Translations under genes and position numbers: made by a program
Shown: positions 20,795 to 25,650 of the stretch, piece by piece
How positions within the stretch are numbered: position 1 is the first letter of the stretch
Layout: each line of letters begins with the position of its first letter
The notes under the pieces: model-generated
Told to the model about the DNA's origin: nothing
The model's input: the letters and a program-made list of their open reading frames with translations, nothing else
The model's database searches: none
Origin: Jimgerdemannia flammicorona
Taxonomy: Eukaryota; Mucoromycota; Endogonomycetes; Endogonales; Endogonaceae
DNA length: 25,650 nucleotides
Reading direction: 5' to 3'
NCBI GenBank assembly: GCA_003990745.1
Contig: RBNI01000943.1
Location: 1-25,650, forward strand

Positions 20795-23700
20795 TCACCC
20801 AAGCATCTTCGTAATCTCGGCCAGACAGAACTCGACCGTGAGATGGCTACCAGAATTACATATGGCGTCGATAGCGTGATAGGCTGTCTCGTGAAGAGCG
20901 TGAAGAGGGTAGGCATGAAGTTCTTCCTGCCATTCGTCATTGGTAAACCAATCGAGTTGTTCATCTCGATCGGAAGAATCTCGGAATGCAGAGTAGGAAC
21001 TGTCAAGAAGACCGCACCTGAGGAGATGGCCACGATGAAACTTATCTCCACAGGGGCAGGGGCGAGGTTGGCCAAAGTAGCCATAATGCCAGGCAAGCAC
21101 AGAGCGCACGAGCCGGGGGGGGAAGGAGAGGACACGATCGGCAGCCCGTGACCGCAAGCGGCCTTTGGGAGTAATGTACCAAATGAGAGCCTGAGAGGAG
21201 GAGGCCCATTCCTGCAGCAGCTGATCCCAAAGGAAGGACTGAAGGAAGGAGCAGAGCGAGCGAGTCTTGCGAACCTGAGGACGAAGGTCCCAGTACCAGT
21301 CAAGGAAGTCAAGCCAAGAGGTCCAATGCCAGAACTTGTCAATAATAGAACCCGGGGGATGCGTGACAAAGCGCTCGCTAAGGGGGCTGATGGAGTTGTT
21401 GCCGGACTTGCTACACCAATCCAGATGGGCTTGGAACATGCAGCAGAGGTCAGACATATGACGAAGGAAGGAAGGGAGGCCGAGAATCGAACTGCCGAGC
21501 AAGGGACAGCTGGAAAATCCAACTGCCCAAGCAACAGTGTCATCAAAGACCTTCTCGGGACGCTTCAACACCTGAAGCCCCATGGTAGTAGCTGGACAGG
21601 AGGCACGTAGAAGGGGAAGGCCATATTCCAACTGAGGCCTAATGAATGTCCTTACGATGGCCAGCTTGACCATTGGTGACCAGAGGGGACCACGGGCATG
21701 GCAGAACCCAAGAGTTCGTTCCGCCTTCGCCGCATTCTGCAATGCGAGCTCGACAAAGTCGAACCCTTTGTTGGTATATGGTACGCCCAGGTACACGTAG
21801 GAGGGGGGTCGCGGGCAGGGTTCGCCCGCAATCCACATGGTACAGTCAGCAGGCCCAACATAATCACACTTCTTGGGATTGAGTTCCATACCGTTCACCA
21901 GAAGCCAATCCTCACAAAAGTCAACCATTCTTTGCCTTTCCGCAGCAGTACGGGGGGTATGAGTGATATTATCAGCGAAGAAGAGCCCTAGAGGGAAGGC
22001 GTCCTCCTTAAACGTTTCATCAAAGGAGGTGGCGAGGGGGTCGATAAAGACATCAAAGAGCCAGGGGGAGAGGAGAGAGCCTTGAAAAAGACCATGCTCA
22101 GTGGGGACCGAAGGGGTGACGAGGCCATTAACAACCACCTGGTAAGAACAGTGATTGAACAGGCTTCAGATAATGCTAAGGAGAGCCGCATCGGCACCTC
22201 GCTCCTCAAGGTGGAAAAGAATAAGCCTGAGGGGGACTCGGTCATACGCCTGCCGGAGGTCAAGAAAGACACGGTGGCCCCATCCCTTGGCCCACGTCTC
22301 ATGCGAAAGCAAGACATGGGAGAGGGATGAGAAGCGAGTGCGGAAGCCGCCTTGGCAGCGCGACATTTCTGTCAGGCCACTTCGGCTTTTGACGTAACCT
22401 TCCAAACACCACTCGAAGAGTCTATGAAACATTTCGGTAAGAGCGATCGGGCGAAATCCATCAATCGTCCTCGAATCCTCCTTCTTAGATATTGGGGTGA
22501 TAATGGCGGAGTTCCAGCAGTGGGAAGTGAGCCCCCAAATCACGCACATCTGGAAGAAGAAGGACAAGGCTTTGGAGAGGCTACAGGGGGCATCAACCTC
22601 GCCCGCCATCACCCGAAGGATCCGGATGTGCAAGGAGTCGGCCCCACAGGCCTTCGAGAGGGGGTAGCTGCGGACAGCCCTCCAAACTGCCAGCTAGTCA
22701 AACCAACCCTATAGTCCAAGAGCACCCATGCCAAGGGGGAAGACATCCTCAGAGTCATCAAGGCGGAGAGAGGCGTCCGGCTGGCTGAAGATAGTGGTAA
22801 AATAAGCCACCACGTCATCAAACACCGGAACGGCAGGGGATCGGGATTGGAGGGGGGCAAGAGGGGTGGAGCGGTACACTTGCTTGAAACCACGGATGGC
22901 ATCAGAGACTGAAGATACACTGCGAAGGAGGTCCCGCCGAGGGAGTGGTGCCGCTCTAATTTCTTTCATGTCATACGAGCCAAGAATGTCCTTACAGACT
23001 GACTGTAGACCAGAGGTCAAAAGAGCATCCAGAGAATCAATGAACTGCCAGTGATCTTCCACAGAGCGAAAGCCAGCGACATGATCCCGGATAGAGTATA
23101 TGGACCTAACAACAGTATTGCAAATGATATCTGCTGATTCCCAAAGATGAGCTTGAATGACCAGATCGGTCAGATATCTCATAGAGTATCGGCGGACACC
23201 AGCCAGAGCGGCAACCGGCGAGGGAGAGAAGGGAAAGGAAACGGTAAGGAGGGAGGGGTGGTCAGTAGCGACAGGGGGGGTGGAGCAAGTGAGGGATGCG
23301 TGGAGGGACGCGGTGGCAAACGCGTGATCAACGCGCGTAGAACCAGCCACCAGGGTCAAGTGATTCAATAACCACGTCATCAGGGAGGTATCGACGACAT
23401 CCATCCGATCACGAGGACCAGAGTTGACGTCACCAAGGCGGGCACCGAATCGGGTATTGATGTCACCGATCAAAAGCGCCTTACCCAGAAAGGGACCAGA
23501 CACGAGATCTCGGAATCCACCAATAGGAAGAGAGGGGGGGGCGTAAACCCCGACCAATGCCAGGCCCTGGAACATGAGCCGGATATGGAAGGGGTCGGCG
23601 GAGGACCTAGAAATGAGGGGGGCGAAATGGTTTAACACAAGGACCATGAGCCTACCATTCTGGTGGCCCACGATCCTGTGCAACACCAGAGGAGAGGACA

Positions 23701-23842
23701 TGTGAATGAGCAGAGAGGGACGCAGTGGAATGTGCCATGTTGCACATATGAAAAGAATGTCGAGGGCAGGACCAATCAACTAACTGAGCACATCGAACTT
23801 GTCCTGGGGTAGTCCATGTGCATTAAGGAACCCGACTCTCAT
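20795..23842 (-). pseudogene. LINE D ORF2: AP endonuclease-reverse transcriptase, inactive
   Basis: Start ATG 23842-23840, stop TGA 20797-20795; 1015 residues if read through. All pieces stay in one frame, with no net frameshift. In-frame stops: TAG 23782-23780 (residue 21, Arg in C), TAG 22711-22709 (shared with C), TAG 22696-22694 (Gln in C), TGA 22168-22166 (Gln in C). The endonuclease has LLIGDINTRFGARLGD and TDHPSLL, but the first catalytic block reads FICATW, with Ala where C has Glu. The reverse transcriptase has VFLDLRQAYDRV and RGLFQGSLLSPWLFDVFIDPL, but the active-site block reads FFADN instead of FFADD. The open stretch 22138-20795 holds the palm end, thumb and C-terminal knuckle (CPCGDKFHRGHLLRC). 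It preserves the best C-terminal half of the family. Confidence 0.88.
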
Positions 23843-25343
23843 TGTGGGCCAGGCGCGTTAGTGCCAACAGCGTGAGAAGCACCTGAAGCAGAAGCCTCGG
23901 CTTCCAAATCCATCACCATACCCCCGGTCATGGCCATGGTACCACCTGCCTTCGAAGCAGGGCCAGCCGACGGGGAGGCGGGGGAGGGGAGAGTAAGGCC
24001 GAGTTCTGCAGCTCAAGCTCTGTAGAAGGTCTGCACCTCAGGTCTCTTCACAGTAGCATCGCCGGCCAACTGTCGGACCCGAGCATGGAAGGATTGGAGT
24101 ACCCGTGCATTTACGGCCTCCATGGCATTCTTTTGCATGGGAGCGCGGGGTCCCAGGCCGTCAGCACTGAGAACCCGAGCGCCTTCATCTTCTTTTGGAA
24201 TGCCGTGACATAATCAGGGCGGAGCAGGAATTCGATGATCAACGCCTAGACGTATGATATGTTGAGAACTTTTGACAACATCACATGGACATCGTACAAG
24301 TTCTTCCGGATCTGCCCGATCTTCAGATGGGCAAATCTGTCGATATAAACCCGCTGCAGCCTAGCACCCTTCTCAGTCGGCGATAAATGAGAGGTCGGCT
24401 TGCGGGTCATGTGCGAGAGAGCAGCGACGGCAGCAGCCCTCTCTATCTCGGGGTAGGCCTGGGTCCTATCCTTGATAGAAACCTTCTTGGCGGCGGCGGC
24501 GTATGATTTGGGGGGGGCGGGGGTCGAAGCGGAGGACGGAGACGGACCGGTGGCACTAGGACCCGCAGGCGTAGCCTGTGGCACTGGCTGGGGGGCCTTG
24601 GCCTTGCCCTTTTTAGGGGGTGCAGCTTTAGCGGCCAAGGGCGCAACCATGGGAGTTGCCTCCTTTGGTGGCGCACCAGCTTGTGATGCGGCGGCTTTAA
24701 CGGTCCACTTGTCCGCTCGCTTCTGGGCCTTTGACCACGTGTTCGTGGCAGGACCAGTAGGAGGGGGGGCTGGGGACTTAGGGGGGGTGGATGTGGAAGG
24801 AGCGGCGGGGGTACTTCCCAAAGGTGCACCAGATGATGAGGGGGCAGTGGGCGCAGAATGCGCAGCAAGCTGCGCCATCAGCTGAGCGTTGATTTTGGCC
24901 AGTTCAGCCACCTGAGTCAGCAGATCTGAGATCTGCTTCCTCATCGCGGCCATCTCCGTGACCAAATCAGGGTCGGCTGAGGGGCCTGCACGACCGGCCA
25001 TCGGGGTCATACCCAAACTAGTGTTCGGGTGACCGTGCTTGTTCCGATTGAGGGGCGGGGGCGTGGGAGAGAAGGAGGTCCGCTGGGCGTCGTGATCCAA
25101 ATCGAAAGAGATCGCGATCTCTTCGTCATCTTCCGCATTGCACAGGGAAGATAAATATGCTGATAGCAGTCGTGTATCCCCGCACGACCTGCACATCGCC
25201 ATAAGGCTATCCTCGCTGAAGCCGAAGTCGAGGGAAAGGAGACCGATGCCGTGACATTTAGCGCAGTGGAGCGAGGCGCCGAAGTACGCAAAAAGGCTGG
25301 TGGCGCTGCTGTCATCGCTGATGATGAAGGAGGTGGCCGATAT
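23839..25343 (-). pseudogene. LINE D ORF1 with coiled coil, start lost, nonsense and frameshift
   Basis: The codon matching C's ATG is ATA at 25343-25341; the next in-frame ATG is at 25202 (MAMCRSCGD). Upstream in the same open frame is HCAKCHG, so together they form a CxxC...CxxC pair, a possible zinc site. After an acidic stretch comes a coiled coil (about 24985-24870, EMAAMRKQISDLLTQVAELA and onward), as in trimeric LINE ORF1 proteins. Then come the Pro/Ala-rich linker, KKVSIKDRTQAY and KIGQIRKNLYDVHVML. TAG at 24248-24246 interrupts it, and a 1-nt deletion near 24135 shifts the frame; the tail then runs to the TGA at 23841-23839, overlapping the ORF2 ATG. It shows best what ORF1 of the active element looked like. 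Confidence 0.82.
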
Positions 25344-25557
25344 TGCCGAAATAGGCAGAGGTGTGTTTGTTTGTTTATGTGAAATTGTGAAACATGGGTC
25401 ACATGACCTTTATTTGTGCAATGAAAAAATAATGGGGAAGGGGGGTATTTATACCCAATGGAAGGCTTAGCTAATCAAAGTGATTGCTTTCTTAATTTGG
25501 AATAGCTTCGGGCCGTAAAGCCGAGTTTAGCCAAAAGGGGAAATCACGTGAGTGGGC
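25344..25557 (-). promoter_or_regulatory. LINE D 5' UTR with TATA-like site and E-box palindromes
   Basis: Minus-strand GGGTATAAATACCC at 25456-25443 is identical to C. GGTCACATGACC at 25397-25408 is C's GGTCACGTGACC with one CpG-to-TpG/CpA change. A further CACGTG lies at 25545-25550 in the 23-nt 5' extension absent from C. Candidate promoter elements only. Confidence 0.4.
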
Positions 25558-25650
25558 AGGGTTAGGGTTAGGTTAGGGTTAGGGTTAGGGTTAGGGTTAG
25601 GGTTAGGGTTAGGGTAGGGTTAGGGTTAGGGTTAGGGTTAGGGTTAGGTT
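25558..25650 (+). repeat. Terminal telomere array (TTAGGG)n
   Basis: About 15 tandem repeats of TTAGGG running to the last base, G-strand 5'->3' towards the window end, which marks the right end as a chromosome terminus. Two variant units are present: TTAGG near 25570 and TAGGG near 25614. Confidence 0.97.

Larger units (their letters stand above)
20404..25557 (-). mobile_element. LINE D, telomere-adjacent non-LTR retrotransposon, near full length
   Basis: Seen: about 5.15 kb, same orientation and organisation as LINE C: 5' end at 25557 against the terminal telomere, 3' end at 20404 against the two-repeat tract. It keeps the ORF1 coiled coil that C has lost and 23 extra nt at the 5' end (25535-25557, containing CACGTG). 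Differences from C are mostly C/T and G/A transitions, several at CpG sites. It has multiple stops, a lost ORF1 start, and replaced catalytic residues, so it is dead. Being outermost, D is likely the later insertion, or a duplicate made by telomere recombination. Confidence 0.9.

Noticed and set aside
20554..21546. 330-codon minus-strand ORF, Ser/Leu/Pro-rich
   Set aside because: Alternative frame of LINE D ORF2. The true frame (22138-20795) contains reverse-transcriptase and knuckle motifs. The similar frame in C (16745-15894) is reached only after C's 1-nt deletion.

Overview
This window looks like the end of a chromosome of a filamentous fungus. Its last ~90 bases are a TTAGGG-type telomere array that reads outward on the + strand. 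One ordinary gene at the far left has short GT..AG introns. Most of the rest is transposon sequence, and the older part shows heavy C-to-T / G-to-A decay of the repeat-induced point mutation (RIP) or methyl-deamination kind. A Pezizomycotina ascomycete fits best, but the sequence does not settle the taxon. I saw no rRNA, tRNA or CRISPR.

Layout, left to right. (1) <1-1124: a three-exon host gene on the minus strand, cut by the window start, possibly MACPF-like. (2) 1230-1990: CpG-containing non-coding DNA with a degenerate two-unit tandem repeat. (3) 1990-3404: A+T-rich, almost CpG-free relic, perhaps of a Ty3/gypsy element. (4) 3405-8930: decayed LINE 'A' on the minus strand (ORF1, then AP-type endonuclease and reverse transcriptase). 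(5) 8931-12560: very A+T-rich minus-strand Ty1/copia relic, with integrase and reverse-transcriptase motifs readable through many stops; inside it is a 31-base T tract between 15-base direct repeats. (6) 12561-15417: LINE 'B', a second copy of A in the opposite orientation, cut off inside its endonuclease. (7) 15418-15476: degenerate internal telomere repeats. (8) 15477-20390: LINE 'C'. (9) 20391-20403: two telomere repeats. (10) 20404-25557: LINE 'D', a close relative of C. (11) 25558-25650: the terminal telomere.

The main result is the C/D pair. Two copies of one non-LTR retrotransposon family stand head to tail, both with the 3' end towards the centromere. Each 3' end abuts TTAGGG repeats directly, with no poly(A). 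That is the arrangement expected if reverse transcription is primed by the 3' G-strand at a chromosome end. The family encodes an ORF1 protein (Cys pairs, coiled coil, Pro/Ala-rich linker) and an ORF2 protein (AP endonuclease, reverse transcriptase, C-terminal Cys/His knuckle). The ORFs overlap as ATGA, which suggests coupled translation. Both copies are dead: each carries several nonsense changes, and one in-frame TAG between endonuclease and reverse transcriptase is shared.

Inferred history: LINE B was broken at about 15,417 and the end was healed with telomere repeats; C and later D were added to that telomere. DNA left of the junction is CpG-poor and decayed, while DNA to the right keeps many CpGs. 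All coordinates and comparisons were made by eye.
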